A stretch of 64,000 nt of DNA from positions 1-64,000 of the forward strand of contig JAXGYV010000001.1 in the NCBI GenBank assembly GCA_040772045.1, given 5' to 3'. Position 1 is the first letter of the stretch, and every line of letters begins with the position of its first letter. The notes under the pieces were generated by a model. That model saw only the letters and a list, made by a program, of their open reading frames with translations. It was not told the DNA's origin and did no database searches. The translations under genes were made by a program, and so were the position numbers. Positions 17,554-27,807 of this stretch are shown piece by piece. The DNA comes from JAXGYV01 sp040772045. GTDB lineage: Bacteria; Actinomycetota; Thermoleophilia; UBA2241.

Positions 17554-17772
17554 GTGCTGAATACCGTCCTCATCGTCGTCCATCTCATCATCTGCCTCCT
17601 GCTCATAGCGCTCATCCTGCTGCACTCGGGCAAAGACGCCGGCATGGCCAGCATTACGGGATTTTCCTTCGCCGCGCAGGCAAGCGTTATGGAGCGGAAC
17701 CTGACACGCTACACGATCATCACCGGCGTCCTCTTCTTCATCACCACGTTCCTCTTGGTTTGGAGGTTGTGA
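17554..17772 (+). CDS. secG: Preprotein translocase subunit SecG
   Basis: The product has 72 residues from GTG 17554, chosen because GAAAGGG (17539-17545) is spaced for it; earlier in-frame GTGs at 17521 and 17545 would add a short basic tail. It has two membrane helices (NTVLIVVHLIICLLLIALIL and YTIITGVLFFITTFLLVW) joined by a loop with SGKDAGMASITGFS, the usual SecG layout. SecG assists SecYEG protein export. secG commonly follows the gap-pgk-tpiA-gpm block, as it does here. Confidence 0.9.
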   Translation: MLNTVLIVVHLIICLLLIALILLHSGKDAGMASITGFSFAAQASVMERNLTRYTIITGVLFFITTFLLVWRL

Positions 17773-17971
17773 TCGGCTTCGAGACGCGGCTCGTACGCTC
17801 GGCATGCTGGCGCCCGTCTTGCACCGGCGGCGGCGAGGATGCGTAGTACGAAAATCGCGGGGAGGTGTTGCTCAGACGATCCGATTCTCGGGAGAGATTC
17901 TCTCCCTGCCTCTCGCGTCTGATCAAAGCACGGGGGCACTCGACTTCGTTGCAAAGGAGGGCACAGCAGTG

Positions 17972-19636
17972 ATGAATCGCGCACGGAAATGGCGTTTGCT
18001 GTTGTCGGCCGCCGCGGTGGTCGTGGTTGCCACCTTGGGGCTGGCCGCCTGCGGCGGCGGCGACAAGGAGACGAACGGCGGCACTACGGGCGGTGGCGAA
18101 CCGAAGGCTGGCGGCACGTACAACTTCCCTATCTCGGCGAACCCGGTCTCTATTGAGCCGCTGAACGCCCAGGAGACCGAGGGGATGCACGTGACTCACC
18201 AGGCCTTCGAAGGCCTGGTCAAGTACGTCTTGGGCGACGACGGTAACATGAAGGTCGAGCCCTGCATCGCCGAGAGCTGGGAGGCGAACGAAGACGCTAC
18301 CGTCTTCACTTTCAAGCTGAAGAAGGGCGTCATGTTCCAGCCGCCAGTGAACCGCGAGGTAAAGGCGCAGGACTTCGTGGATTCGTGGAATCGTGTCACC
18401 CTGGAGGAGAACGCCTCCGACGTCTCCTACATCTTGGCCGCGATCAAGGGGTGCGAGGATACCGGCTACCAGACCGATCCCGCGGCCGGCCTCACCGGCC
18501 TGAAGGCGCTGGACGACTACACGCTGGAAGTCACCCTGCGGTACTCCTTCGCGGAGTTTCCGGACACGCTCGGTCATAGCGTCGCCGCGGTGACGCCGGT
18601 GGATTACATCGAGGAGATCGGCCCAAAGGCGTACTTCAAGAAGCCCGTCGGCACCGGTCCGTACATGGTAGAGGAGTGGGTCGACAACCAGAAGATCGAG
18701 CTAGTGAAGAACCCGGAGTACTGGGACAAGGAGAACGCTGGCTATGTGGATCGCATCCACATGCCGATCATCCTCGAGGCGAGCACGGAGTGGCTCGAGT
18801 TCCAGAAGGGCACCGTCGACATGTGCCGCGTGCCGCCGGGCCAGGTGAAGCCGGCGGAGAACAATCCTAAGGTGCAGTCGGGCGAGTGGTCCACAAAGAA
18901 GTGGCCGCAGACGTCCACGTACTTCGTGTTCGTGAACATGGCCAACTCGACGATGGGCAACGACCCCGAGCTGCGGCAGGCGCTTGCCTACTCCGCCAAT
19001 GCCGAGGCCGTGATCAACGTTGCCAGAGAGGGTGTGCCCACGCCGGCGACGGGCATCATCCCGCCTGGTACGCCCGGTTTCCGCGAGGGTCAGAGCCCCT
19101 ACGGCTATAACCCGGACAAGGCTAAGGAACTGCTGGGTGGCAAGACGGCCAGCATCAACTACTGGTACAACACCGACGAGGCACACCAGAAGGTGGCCGA
19201 GGTGCTGCAGGCCGGCTGGAAGAGCGTTGGCATCGACGTCAAGTTGAGCAACTTCGAGTGGGGCACCTACCTCGACAAGCTGTCCAACAACGACAAGCCG
19301 GGCTCGCCGGAGGTCTTTCGCCTCGGTTGGGTCACCGACTACCCATCCATGGACGGCTGGGTGTATCCGCTGTTCCACAGCTCGCAGAAGGGGTCCAACA
19401 ACTACTCCTTCTACGACAATCCCGAGGTCGACAAGCTGATGGTCGACGCGCGGTCCGAGACCGATGCCACCAAGCGGCAAGACATGTACGCCGAGGCGGA
19501 GCAGATAGTTCTGAAAGACGTCGCGGTCATCCCGATCTACTTCTACCGGGAGTTCCGCGTGATGAACAATCGGGTGCAGAACCAGATCCTCAACCCGATG
19601 AACTTCGTCGACATGTGGACCGTGTGGGTCAAGTAA
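17972..19636 (+). CDS. Peptide ABC transporter substrate-binding lipoprotein
   Basis: The product has 554 residues. Its N-terminal lipoprotein signal ends in the lipobox LAAC at about residues 22-25, followed by a Gly/Lys linker, so the protein is anchored outside the membrane. The body is an SBP_bac_5 (OppA/DppA) domain with LTGLKALDDYTLEVTLRY, FKKPVGTGPYMVEEW and LRQALAYSANAEAVI. It delivers oligopeptides to the permease encoded next. ATG 17972 or GTG 17969 both sit behind AAAGGAGG (17953-17960). It is the first gene of a complete five-gene transporter. Two strong hairpins separate it from the permease genes. Confidence 0.93.
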   Translation: MNRARKWRLLLSAAAVVVVATLGLAACGGGDKETNGGTTGGGEPKAGGTYNFPISANPVSIEPLNAQETEGMHVTHQAFEGLVKYVLGDDGNMKVEPCIAESWEANEDATVFTFKLKKGVMFQPPVNREVKAQDFVDSWNRVTLEENASDVSYILAAIKGCEDTGYQTDPAAGLTGLKALDDYTLEVTLRYSFAEFPDTLGHSVAAVTPVDYIEEIGPKAYFKKPVGTGPYMVEEWVDNQKIELVKNPEYWDKENAGYVDRIHMPIILEASTEWLEFQKGTVDMCRVPPGQVKPAENNPKVQSGEWSTKKWPQTSTYFVFVNMANSTMGNDPELRQALAYSANAEAVINVAREGVPTPATGIIPPGTPGFREGQSPYGYNPDKAKELLGGKTASINYWYNTDEAHQKVAEVLQAGWKSVGIDVKLSNFEWGTYLDKLSNNDKPGSPEVFRLGWVTDYPSMDGWVYPLFHSSQKGSNNYSFYDNPEVDKLMVDARSETDATKRQDMYAEAEQIVLKDVAVIPIYFYREFRVMNNRVQNQILNPMNFVDMWTVWVK

Positions 19637-19651
19637 CACGGTCGTAAGCTT

Positions 19652-19685
19652 GCAGCGAGTGGACGTGGCCGCGTACACTCGCTGC
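19652..19685 (+). other. Perfect 10-bp stem-loop in the gap after the binding-protein gene
   Basis: GCAGCGAGTG (19652-19661) pairs exactly with CACTCGCTGC (19676-19685). No T-run follows. In peptide transporter operons such structures often cut transcription or protect the upstream message, so that the binding protein is made in excess of the membrane parts. That role is inferred here. Confidence 0.55.
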
Positions 19686-19693
19686 GGTTGGGC

Positions 19694-19725
19694 GGGGCGG
19701 CCTGCCGACGACGGCGAGCCGCCCC
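19694..19725 (+). other. Second perfect stem-loop before the permease genes
   Basis: GGGGCGGC (19694-19701) pairs exactly with GCCGCCCC (19718-19725), followed by a mild T-containing stretch (GTATCTCTCCTCCC). Together with the hairpin at 19652-19685 it forms a tandem barrier or processing site between the binding-protein and permease genes. Confidence 0.5.
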
Positions 19726-19773
19726 GTATCTCTCCTCCCAGCAAGACGGAAGCACGGAGGCCGACCCTACCGT

Positions 19774-20730
19774 ATGTACGCCTACGTCGTCCGCAGACTG
19801 ATGCAGATGATCGTCGTGTTGATCGGCGTCAGCCTCATTACGTTCGTGATCATGTTCATTGTGCCGGGCGATGTGGCGCGCATGCAGGCGGGCAAGAACG
19901 CCACCGACGAGAAGATCGCCGAGGTCAGGAAGCAGCTCGGCCTCGACAGGCCGCTCGCCGTGCAGTACGCGAAGTTTCTGGGCCGCATCCTCAAGGGCGA
20001 TCTCGGCAAGTCGTTTGCCCTCGACCGGCCGGTGACCGAGCTGATCTGGATGGGCGCTGGAAACACCATCCAGCTGGCGCTAGCCGCGGTCCTCATCGAG
20101 CTCCTGGGCATCCCCCTGGGCATTTACTCGGCGCTGCGCCAGTACACGCTGTGGGACACGGTGCTCACCACGGGGGCGTTGCTCATCTGGGGCATCCCCG
20201 TGTTCGTCCTGGGCGTGTTCATGCAGTGGCTGTTCGGCGTGCAGCTCGACCTGCTGCCGGTGTCGGGAGCGGGGGAGAACGTGCTGCTGTTCATCCCCGC
20301 CACACTGGACAGCCTGGAGAAACTGATCCTGCCGGCGGTTACGCTGGGCCTCATCGAGGTGGCGTACATCTCCTACATGCAGCGTGCCGCGATGCTCGAG
20401 GTGATCCGCTCGGACTACATCCGTACCGCCCGGGCCAAGGGCCTCTCCGAGCGCCGCGTGGTCCTCAAACACGGTCTGAAGAACGCGGTCATCCCGGTGA
20501 TGACCATCGCCGGCATCGACTTGGGAGCACTCATGGGCGGCGCTATCCTCACCGAGACCGTCTTCTCGCGGCCGGGCATCGGGCTCATGATCTTCCAGGC
20601 CATCGGCGCGCGGGATATGCCGGTGGTCGCCGGCGGCGTCCTCTTCGCCACGCTCGTGTACGTGCTGGCGAACCTCGTGGTCGACCTCGGCTACGCCGCC
20701 GTAGACCCGCGCATCCGGCTGGAGGAATAG
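19774..20730 (+). CDS. Peptide ABC transporter permease, DppB/OppB type
   Basis: The product has 318 residues with six membrane helices. It opens with YVVRRLMQMIVVLIGVSLITF, typical of DppB. The coupling-helix motif with the ATPases is the EVIRSDYIRTARAKGLSERRVVLKHGLKNA segment. It forms the peptide channel with the DppC-type partner. ATG 19774 has GGAGG about 12 bases upstream. It is followed after six bases by the partner permease gene. Confidence 0.95.
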   Translation: MYAYVVRRLMQMIVVLIGVSLITFVIMFIVPGDVARMQAGKNATDEKIAEVRKQLGLDRPLAVQYAKFLGRILKGDLGKSFALDRPVTELIWMGAGNTIQLALAAVLIELLGIPLGIYSALRQYTLWDTVLTTGALLIWGIPVFVLGVFMQWLFGVQLDLLPVSGAGENVLLFIPATLDSLEKLILPAVTLGLIEVAYISYMQRAAMLEVIRSDYIRTARAKGLSERRVVLKHGLKNAVIPVMTIAGIDLGALMGGAILTETVFSRPGIGLMIFQAIGARDMPVVAGGVLFATLVYVLANLVVDLGYAAVDPRIRLEE

Positions 20731-20736
20731 CGGCCG

Positions 20737-21690
20737 GTGAGCGACCAGAAGCCAAGGGATGCCGTGAGCCAGCAGGCAGATGTGGCCGGCGGCGAGCAGG
20801 TCGGGCGCAAGCCTCTCGGCTTGTGGGCGGATACATGGCGGCGCCTGCGGCGCAACAAGCTCGCCGTGGCCGGTCTGTGCATCATCACCGTGTTCATGGC
20901 GGTAGGTTTGACTCAGGAGGTGGCCAGCCTCGCGGGCACGTACCTCGCACCGCACGATCCGAACGCGGTCAACTATGAACTCAGTCCAGACGGGTACGGC
21001 TCGCCGCCGTCCTGGAGCCATCCGTTCGGGACCGACTACCTCGGCCGCGACATCTTCTCTCGTACGCTGGTGGCCACGCGCATCTCGCTCTTGGTGGGCG
21101 TAATCGCCGTGTCGATCGCCCTGGCTATCGGATTGACGCTGGGGCCGGTGGCCGGCTACTACGGGCGCTGGGTAGACAGCGTGATCATGCGCCTGGCGGA
21201 CATCTTCTTCGCCTACCCCTACATCCTGTTCGTCCTGCTCTTGCTGACCGTCTTAGGCCCCGGCTTCGTGAACGTCTTCATTGCTATCGGTCTGCTCAGC
21301 TGGGCACAGTACGCGCGTATCAATCGTGGGTCGGTGCTGAGCGTGAAGGCCATGGAGTACATCGAGGCGGCGCGAGCCCAGGGCGCCAACGACGTGCGCA
21401 TCATCTTCCGGCACGTGTTGCCGAACACCATGGCGCCGGTCTACGTGGCCGTCGCCATGGGGGTCGGCGGGGCCATCGTGACCGAGGCTGCGCTGAGCTT
21501 CCTGGGCATCGGCATTCAGCCGCCCGACGCCAGCTGGGGCAAGATGATCGCCGACTACCTGCCCTATCTGCAGGGCGGGCGCTGGTGGATGGAAGTGTTT
21601 CCCAGCGCCGCGCTCACCCTGACGGTCTTCGGCTTCATCTCGTTCGGTAACGGCTTGCGCGACGCCACCGACCCGAGGTTGAAGGAGTAG
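20737..21690 (+). CDS. Peptide ABC transporter permease, DppC/OppC type
   Basis: The product has 317 residues. A 40-residue cytoplasmic lead with WRRLRRNKLAVAGL precedes the helices, as in DppC/OppC. HPFGTDYLGRDIFSR is the conserved N-terminal signature, and EYIEAARAQGANDVRIIFRHVLPN is the EAA coupling motif. GTG 20737 follows GGAGGAA (20721-20727). It pairs with the DppB-type protein. Confidence 0.95.
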   Translation: MSDQKPRDAVSQQADVAGGEQVGRKPLGLWADTWRRLRRNKLAVAGLCIITVFMAVGLTQEVASLAGTYLAPHDPNAVNYELSPDGYGSPPSWSHPFGTDYLGRDIFSRTLVATRISLLVGVIAVSIALAIGLTLGPVAGYYGRWVDSVIMRLADIFFAYPYILFVLLLLTVLGPGFVNVFIAIGLLSWAQYARINRGSVLSVKAMEYIEAARAQGANDVRIIFRHVLPNTMAPVYVAVAMGVGGAIVTEAALSFLGIGIQPPDASWGKMIADYLPYLQGGRWWMEVFPSAALTLTVFGFISFGNGLRDATDPRLKE

Positions 21691-21692
21691 GT

Positions 21693-22714
21693 ATGGCGGA
21701 GCGCTTGCTCGAGGTGCGGGATCTCTCCACGCATTTCTTCACGCACGCCGGAGTGGTACGGGCCGTCAACGGCGTGAGCTTCACGCTAGACCGCGGCGAG
21801 ACCCTGGGCATCGTGGGCGAGTCGGGGTCGGGCAAAACGGTGGCCGCGCTCTCACTGATGCGCCTGGTGCCCGACCCGCCGGGCAAGGTGGTCGCCGGCG
21901 ACATCCTGCTCAAAAGCAAGGATCTTTCGCGGCTCAACGAGGAAGAGATCCGCCAGGTACGCGGCAACGACATCGCCATGATCTTCCAGGACCCCATGAC
22001 CAGCCTGAACCCCGTCTTCAAGGTGGGCGATCAGATCGTGGAGGCCATCCGCCTGCACCAGAACAAGGGGAAGAAGGAGGCGTGGAGGCAGGCGGCGGAG
22101 CTGCTAGCCAAGGTGGGCATTCCAGACGCGGAGCATCGCGTCGATCAGTACCCGCACGAGTTCTCCGGCGGCATGCGCCAGCGGGCGATGATCGCCATGG
22201 CCATCTCGTGCAACCCCGACGTACTCATCGCCGACGAACCTACCACGGCCCTCGACGTGACCATCCAGGCGCAGATCATCGAGGTGGTACGCGAGATGCA
22301 GCAGCAGTACCACTCGGGCGTCATCTTGATCACGCACGATCTAGGCGTGGTGGCTGAGATGTCGGACAAGATCATGGTCATGTACGGCGGTCGCACCGTG
22401 GAGTACGGATCGGTGGACGAGATCTTCTACGATCCGCACCATCCCTATACGTGGGGCCTTCTGAGCTCGCTACCGCGTCTCGACCTGGTCGAGAAGACGC
22501 GGCTCACACCCATCAAGGGCAATCCGCCCGACCTCCTCCTCCTGCCCCTGGGTTGCCCCTTCTCCGGCCGCTGTCCCTACGAGCGGCCGGAGTGTCGCGA
22601 CAACTGGCCGACGGGCGAGATGGTCGGCATGAGCCATGGCGTGCACTGCTGGATCCCGGCGGAGGAGCGTAAGACCATTAGGTCCAAGCTGCCGCGCTTT
22701 AGGAGGCGAGTGGC

Positions 22715-22718
<4 letters not shown>
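21693..22718 (+). CDS. Peptide ABC transporter ATP-binding protein, DppD/OppD type
   Basis: The product has 341 residues. Walker A is GESGSGKT, the signature is [15 protein letters not shown], and Walker B is [12 protein letters not shown]. The C-terminal extension has a Cys-rich [15 protein letters not shown] segment, which in many OppD/DppD proteins binds an iron-sulphur cluster. It powers peptide import with the next gene product, whose GTG start overlaps its stop. Confidence 0.95.
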
Positions 22719-23719
<1,001 letters not shown>

Positions 23720-23754
23720 GCAGATACGCGCGGTGGCTCCGGGCGCTGGAGCGC

Positions 23755-24696
23755 ATGCCGGGATCGATGGGCGCACAGCAGCGACAGCACGTACACAAGC
23801 ACCGCCGCAAGAGATGGGCGATACCGCTCGTGGTGCTCCTCTGCGCCTGCGGTGTGCTAGCCGGCTGCGCGACGTCCGGCGAGGAGCCCGCGGCGCGAGT
23901 GAACGGCACGGAGGTGCGGCAAGACGACGTAGACCGGGCCGTTGGCCTCGCGGCGCTGAGCGGACAGACGCTCACGCGCAAGCAGGCGCTCCAGCAGCTC
24001 ATCTCGGAGGAACTGCTGCGGAGAGAGGCGGCGCGGCTCGGCATCACGGTGCCCGCGCCAGCGATTGACGCTCGCGTCGCGGACTTAGCTCAGGGGCTCG
24101 GGGGGCAGGCGGAGCTTAAGCGACGCCTCAAGGATGCCGGCCTCACCGTCGCCGATGTACGCGGGGGGGTGGAGGCGGTGCTCGTCGGCGAGCGTCTTCA
24201 GGCGGCCAAGTTCTCCGGCCTGCGTGCCACGCGGGCGGAGGCGGAGGAGTACTACGAGAGCCATCGGGAGCAGTTCTCCTCTCCGGCGGCGGTGAACATG
24301 GGTGCCATCGTGGTGCGGGCGGAGGGGATCGCGCGGAACGCCATCGAGCGTATCGAGGACGGTCAGGAGTTCGAGAACGCCGCTCGCCAGTTCACCATAG
24401 ACCCCGAGGGCAGGTACTGCGGCGGCATGCTGGGGTGGATCGCGACGGCGAGCCTGCCGCCGGAGCTGGCGGCGGCGTTCGAAGAGATGGAGGTCGGCGA
24501 GCTCTCGGAGCCCGTCGCGGTGGGCCCGCTGTGGTACGTGCTCAAGCTCTTCGGCCGCCGCGCCGCGCGCACCACACCGTTCGCGGAGGTGGCGGAGGAT
24601 ATTCGTCGCGAGCTCACGGTGAGCAAGCAGGCGGCGGCGCTCACCGAGTGGGTAACCGAGGCTCGCGAGCGGGCGGATATCGAGATCCTCCTGTGA
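23755..24696 (+). CDS. SurA/PrsA-type peptidyl-prolyl isomerase lipoprotein
   Basis: From ATG 23755 the product has 313 residues (ATG 23767 is possible). A basic N-terminus and hydrophobic stretch end in the lipobox VLAGC. A SurA_N-like helical domain follows (VNGTEVRQDDVDRAV, then LQQLISEELLRREAARLGI), then a parvulin-like PPIase core (YESHREQFSSPAAVNMGAIVVR, then GGMLGWIATASLPPEL and VGPLWYVLKLFGRR). It likely folds exported proteins outside the membrane. It lies 35 bases after the peptide transporter genes and may be co-transcribed with them. Confidence 0.85.
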   Translation: MPGSMGAQQRQHVHKHRRKRWAIPLVVLLCACGVLAGCATSGEEPAARVNGTEVRQDDVDRAVGLAALSGQTLTRKQALQQLISEELLRREAARLGITVPAPAIDARVADLAQGLGGQAELKRRLKDAGLTVADVRGGVEAVLVGERLQAAKFSGLRATRAEAEEYYESHREQFSSPAAVNMGAIVVRAEGIARNAIERIEDGQEFENAARQFTIDPEGRYCGGMLGWIATASLPPELAAAFEEMEVGELSEPVAVGPLWYVLKLFGRRAARTTPFAEVAEDIRRELTVSKQAAALTEWVTEARERADIEILL

Positions 24697-24733
24697 CCTC
24701 GCGTGCCGTGCGGCTCCCGTCTCGGGTGCGCGC

Positions 24734-24742
24734 TGGTATACT
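24734..24742 (+). promoter_or_regulatory. Extended -10 element before the LapA-domain gene
   Basis: TGGTATACT is a TGnTATACT extended -10 (24734-24742). No -35 hexamer was found, as often with extended -10 promoters. It lies 45 bases upstream of the GTG start at 24787. Confidence 0.45.
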
Positions 24743-24786
24743 CGGGGCGCTACGCTCCGGGTCCGCGCCTACGTCGAGGTGACCAG

Positions 24787-25194
24787 GTGAAAGACATCGT
24801 CATCGTCCTGTTGCTCGTCGCGATCGTTATTCTCGTCTTCGGTGCCGTGAACCAGGACCAGCAGATCGATTTCGACTACATCGCTGGCACGTGGGAGAGC
24901 GTCTCCGTGTTCGTCCTGGCTGCGATCGGCGCTGGCGTTACGCTGCTCGTCGGCTTGGGCGCCGCCGCCGCCGCCCGGCAGCGGGTAGTGGGAGACAGGC
25001 ACAAACTCGAACGAGAGCTCGAGCAGGTGTACAAGCGGCTCCGCGCCGCGGAGCAAACCGCGAGGTTGCAGACCGGCAGCGCTGGCGAAGAGCCCCGCGC
25101 CGCGGCCGCGGAAGCTGAGGGAGAGGTATCCGCGGCCGCCGCGGCGGAACCCGAGGCGGAGGACAGCACCTCTCGTGAAGACACCTCGGCCTGA
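24787..25194 (+). CDS. LapA-domain membrane protein with coiled-coil tail
   Basis: The product has 135 residues from GTG 24787 (GAGGTG at 24776-24781). Two membrane helices (DIVIVLLLVAIVILVFGAVN and VSVFVLAAIGAGVTLLVGLG) have the LapA/YciS layout. A short charged coiled coil (HKLERELEQVYKRLRAAEQ) and a Glu/Ala-rich disordered tail follow. E. coli LapA helps regulate lipopolysaccharide synthesis; in this likely monoderm that role cannot apply, so the function is unknown. Confidence 0.75.
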   Translation: MKDIVIVLLLVAIVILVFGAVNQDQQIDFDYIAGTWESVSVFVLAAIGAGVTLLVGLGAAAAARQRVVGDRHKLERELEQVYKRLRAAEQTARLQTGSAGEEPRAAAAEAEGEVSAAAAAEPEAEDSTSREDTSA

Positions 25195-25257
25195 GGTGCG
25201 TCCGCCGAGAGGCGGCCGACCGGGTCCGTCGGAACCATGGGGTATCCTCCAGGCTGT

Positions 25258-27807
25258 ATGACTTCCGATTCCTGGATGCTCTCAGGCGTCGACCTGAGGA
25301 CGGCGCGCCGTCTGTCGGCCGAGCTCGGCGTATCTCGCGTAGTGGGGGAGATCCTCGCTCGGCGCGGATTCACGGACGGCGCGGAGGCAGAGGCCTTTCT
25401 GCGTCCGGACTACCTGTTCCACGATCCCTATTTGCTCCATGGGATGGCCGCCGCTCGGGCGCGGATCGATCGCGCGCTGGCGCGTGGCGAACGCATCGTC
25501 GTGTGGGGCGACTACGATGCCGACGGCGTGACCGCCGCTTTCCTGCTCAGCGACGTGTTGCGCGATCTGGGCGCCGAGGTGGCGTGGCGGCTGCCCAATC
25601 GCTTCAGCGACGGGTACGGGCTTTCGCTGGCTGTGGTGGAGGAGATAGCGGCCATGGGCGCCGCCCTGCTCGTCACCGTAGACTGCGGCGTTAAGGACGA
25701 GGAAGCTGTCCAGCGAGCGGCCAGCTTGGGCCTCGACGTCATCGTTACCGATCACCACGAGCTCGGCGAGCGCCTGCCTCCGTGCATTGTGGTCTCACCA
25801 AAACTCGAACCGTATCCCTTCCCCCACTTGGCGGGGGTTGGCGTTGCGCTCAAGCTCGCGCATGGCCTGATCGCCGAGCCCGGGGGGCCGCCTCGGCAGG
25901 AGCTGCCTCTGCGATTGCGGCCCTACTGCGATGTGGCTGCCGTGGGCAGTGTCGCGGACGTGGTGCCGTTGGTCGACGAGAACCGGGCGCTGGTCGCCAT
26001 GGGGGTGGGAAAGCTGCGCTCTGGCCCTCGTCCTGGGCTCGCGGCTCTGCTGGAGGTCTGCGGCGCCGAGCCCGACGGAGTCAGGAGCGAGACCATCGCG
26101 TTCCGGCTCGCCCCGCGTCTCAACGCCGCCGGGCGGCTCGCCGATCCGTCGCTGGCGATGGAGCTGCTCCGTGCGCTCGACCGTGGCGCGGCGCTGCCGC
26201 TGGCGCGTCAACTGGACGAGCTCAACGCGACCCGCCAGCAGCTCGAGCGGACCATCCTGGACGATGCGCTGCGGATGCTGCCGGCGACGCCGCCAGCGGC
26301 GGTCGTGCTGCACTCACCGGAGTGGCACGAGGGGGTCATCGGCATCGTGGCCTCGCGAATCGCCGAGGAAGTGGGCCGGCCGGCCGTGCTCATCTGCAGC
26401 GGGGCGGATCTCGCCAAGGGGTCGGGCAGGAGCGTCCCCGGGTTCGATCTCGCCGCCGCGGTGGGCGCCTGCGCGGCGCCACTCATTGCCTTCGGTGGCC
26501 ATCCCGCCGCTTGCGGGCTGCGACTGCCGCGCGAGCGTATTCCCGAGTTCGCGGACCTGCTCACGCGCTATGCGGCGACCTCCCTTCCGGCTGCGGGATC
26601 TCGTCCAGTGCGGGCCGATGCCGTGGTCGCCGGGCAGGACCTGACGCTTGACCTGGCGGCGGAGCTCGAGGCCCTCGCCCCGCACGGCGAGGGCAATCCT
26701 CGCGTGACCTTGTTGCTCGCGGGCGCCGCTCTCGAGGCTCCCCGGCGTACGCGAGACAAACGGCATCTGCAGTGCCGCGTGCGCTGCGATGGCGCGTGTG
26801 CCTCGGCCGTTCACTTCAACTACGAGGAAGACGAACTGCCGGCGGCGGACGAGCGTTTCGACGTGCTGCTGGAACTGGGCCGCAACTCCTTCAACGGCAG
26901 CGAGAACGCTCAGGTACGGCTGCGGCGCCTGTTCCGGCGGGAGTCCGCCGACGACCTCTGCGACACCCCCTGCGACGCAAGCTGTCCCGAGCGCCTCTCC
27001 GGCATGGAGTTCTGGCGGACGATCACCGCCGCGGCGGAGGCTGACCGGATACCGGAGAGAGAGGCCGACGCGCTCGAGGCCTTACGCGCGCGCGGCGGGC
27101 TCGTGGATGCCCGTGGCGAACCGGTGATTCCCCTGCTCTCCTCGCTGCTCGCCGACGGCCAACGCGTGTTGGTTCTGGTGGCCGATGTGGGCCGCCGCCG
27201 GCCGTTCCTCAGTCGCGATCTGCCGCCGGCGATCCTCGGCCGCGGCGGCCTCTATCTGAATCGGGCGTGTGCGCACCGCCGTCTCTCGCTGGCACTGGCC
27301 GAGCGTGCGTCGGCCGTGGTGGCCAGCCACGCTACCGCCGTGGCCATGCCGCAGCTCGTGGCGGCGTTCGGCCAGGTCGTGTTCCTGGACCCCCCCTTCA
27401 GCGAAGCCTCCTTGCGGGCGGTGGCTGCCGCCTGCTCGCACCGCCTGACCTTTGGATGGGGGGAACCTGAGGTACACTTCAGTCGCAGGGTTGTGGCGAA
27501 TGCCTACGATCTGGATGCCATGTTGCGGCGGTTGTGGCGAGCGCTTCCGAGTGCCAGCGACGATACGGCCACAGCCGTCGAGGAACGGGTCTTCACCGCC
27601 GGTCCGTTCCTCGCTAAGGTGCCGGTTCTCGTGGCGGCGTGGCGGACCCTGTGCGAGACCGGGTTGGTAAGTGAAACAGGCGGCAAGAAGGAGCGGGACG
27701 GCAGGAGTGGCAAGGTGGACTTGTCGGCATCTCCGAGCTATCGCCTATGGCAACAACGGTATCAGAACGACCGGTTCCTCTCGCGCTGCCTGAGCACGAC
27801 GCTCTGA
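25258..27807 (+). CDS. recJ: Single-stranded-DNA-specific exonuclease RecJ
   Basis: The product has 849 residues, longer than E. coli RecJ (about 577) because of a C-terminal extension. The DHH phosphoesterase core has GDYDADG (residues 84-90) and TDHH (164-167). DHHA1 follows with GGHPAACGLRL, then an OB-like region (GEGNPRVTLLLAG). Residues from about 590 form an extra domain of the type seen in Deinococcus and cyanobacterial RecJ. It digests single-stranded DNA 5' to 3' in repair. ATG 25258 lies only 10 bases after TATCCT (25243-25248), so the mRNA may be leaderless. It overlaps rel by 61 bases. Confidence 0.93.
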   Translation: MTSDSWMLSGVDLRTARRLSAELGVSRVVGEILARRGFTDGAEAEAFLRPDYLFHDPYLLHGMAAARARIDRALARGERIVVWGDYDADGVTAAFLLSDVLRDLGAEVAWRLPNRFSDGYGLSLAVVEEIAAMGAALLVTVDCGVKDEEAVQRAASLGLDVIVTDHHELGERLPPCIVVSPKLEPYPFPHLAGVGVALKLAHGLIAEPGGPPRQELPLRLRPYCDVAAVGSVADVVPLVDENRALVAMGVGKLRSGPRPGLAALLEVCGAEPDGVRSETIAFRLAPRLNAAGRLADPSLAMELLRALDRGAALPLARQLDELNATRQQLERTILDDALRMLPATPPAAVVLHSPEWHEGVIGIVASRIAEEVGRPAVLICSGADLAKGSGRSVPGFDLAAAVGACAAPLIAFGGHPAACGLRLPRERIPEFADLLTRYAATSLPAAGSRPVRADAVVAGQDLTLDLAAELEALAPHGEGNPRVTLLLAGAALEAPRRTRDKRHLQCRVRCDGACASAVHFNYEEDELPAADERFDVLLELGRNSFNGSENAQVRLRRLFRRESADDLCDTPCDASCPERLSGMEFWRTITAAAEADRIPEREADALEALRARGGLVDARGEPVIPLLSSLLADGQRVLVLVADVGRRRPFLSRDLPPAILGRGGLYLNRACAHRRLSLALAERASAVVASHATAVAMPQLVAAFGQVVFLDPPFSEASLRAVAAACSHRLTFGWGEPEVHFSRRVVANAYDLDAMLRRLWRALPSASDDTATAVEERVFTAGPFLAKVPVLVAAWRTLCETGLVSETGGKKERDGRSGKVDLSASPSYRLWQQRYQNDRFLSRCLSTTL

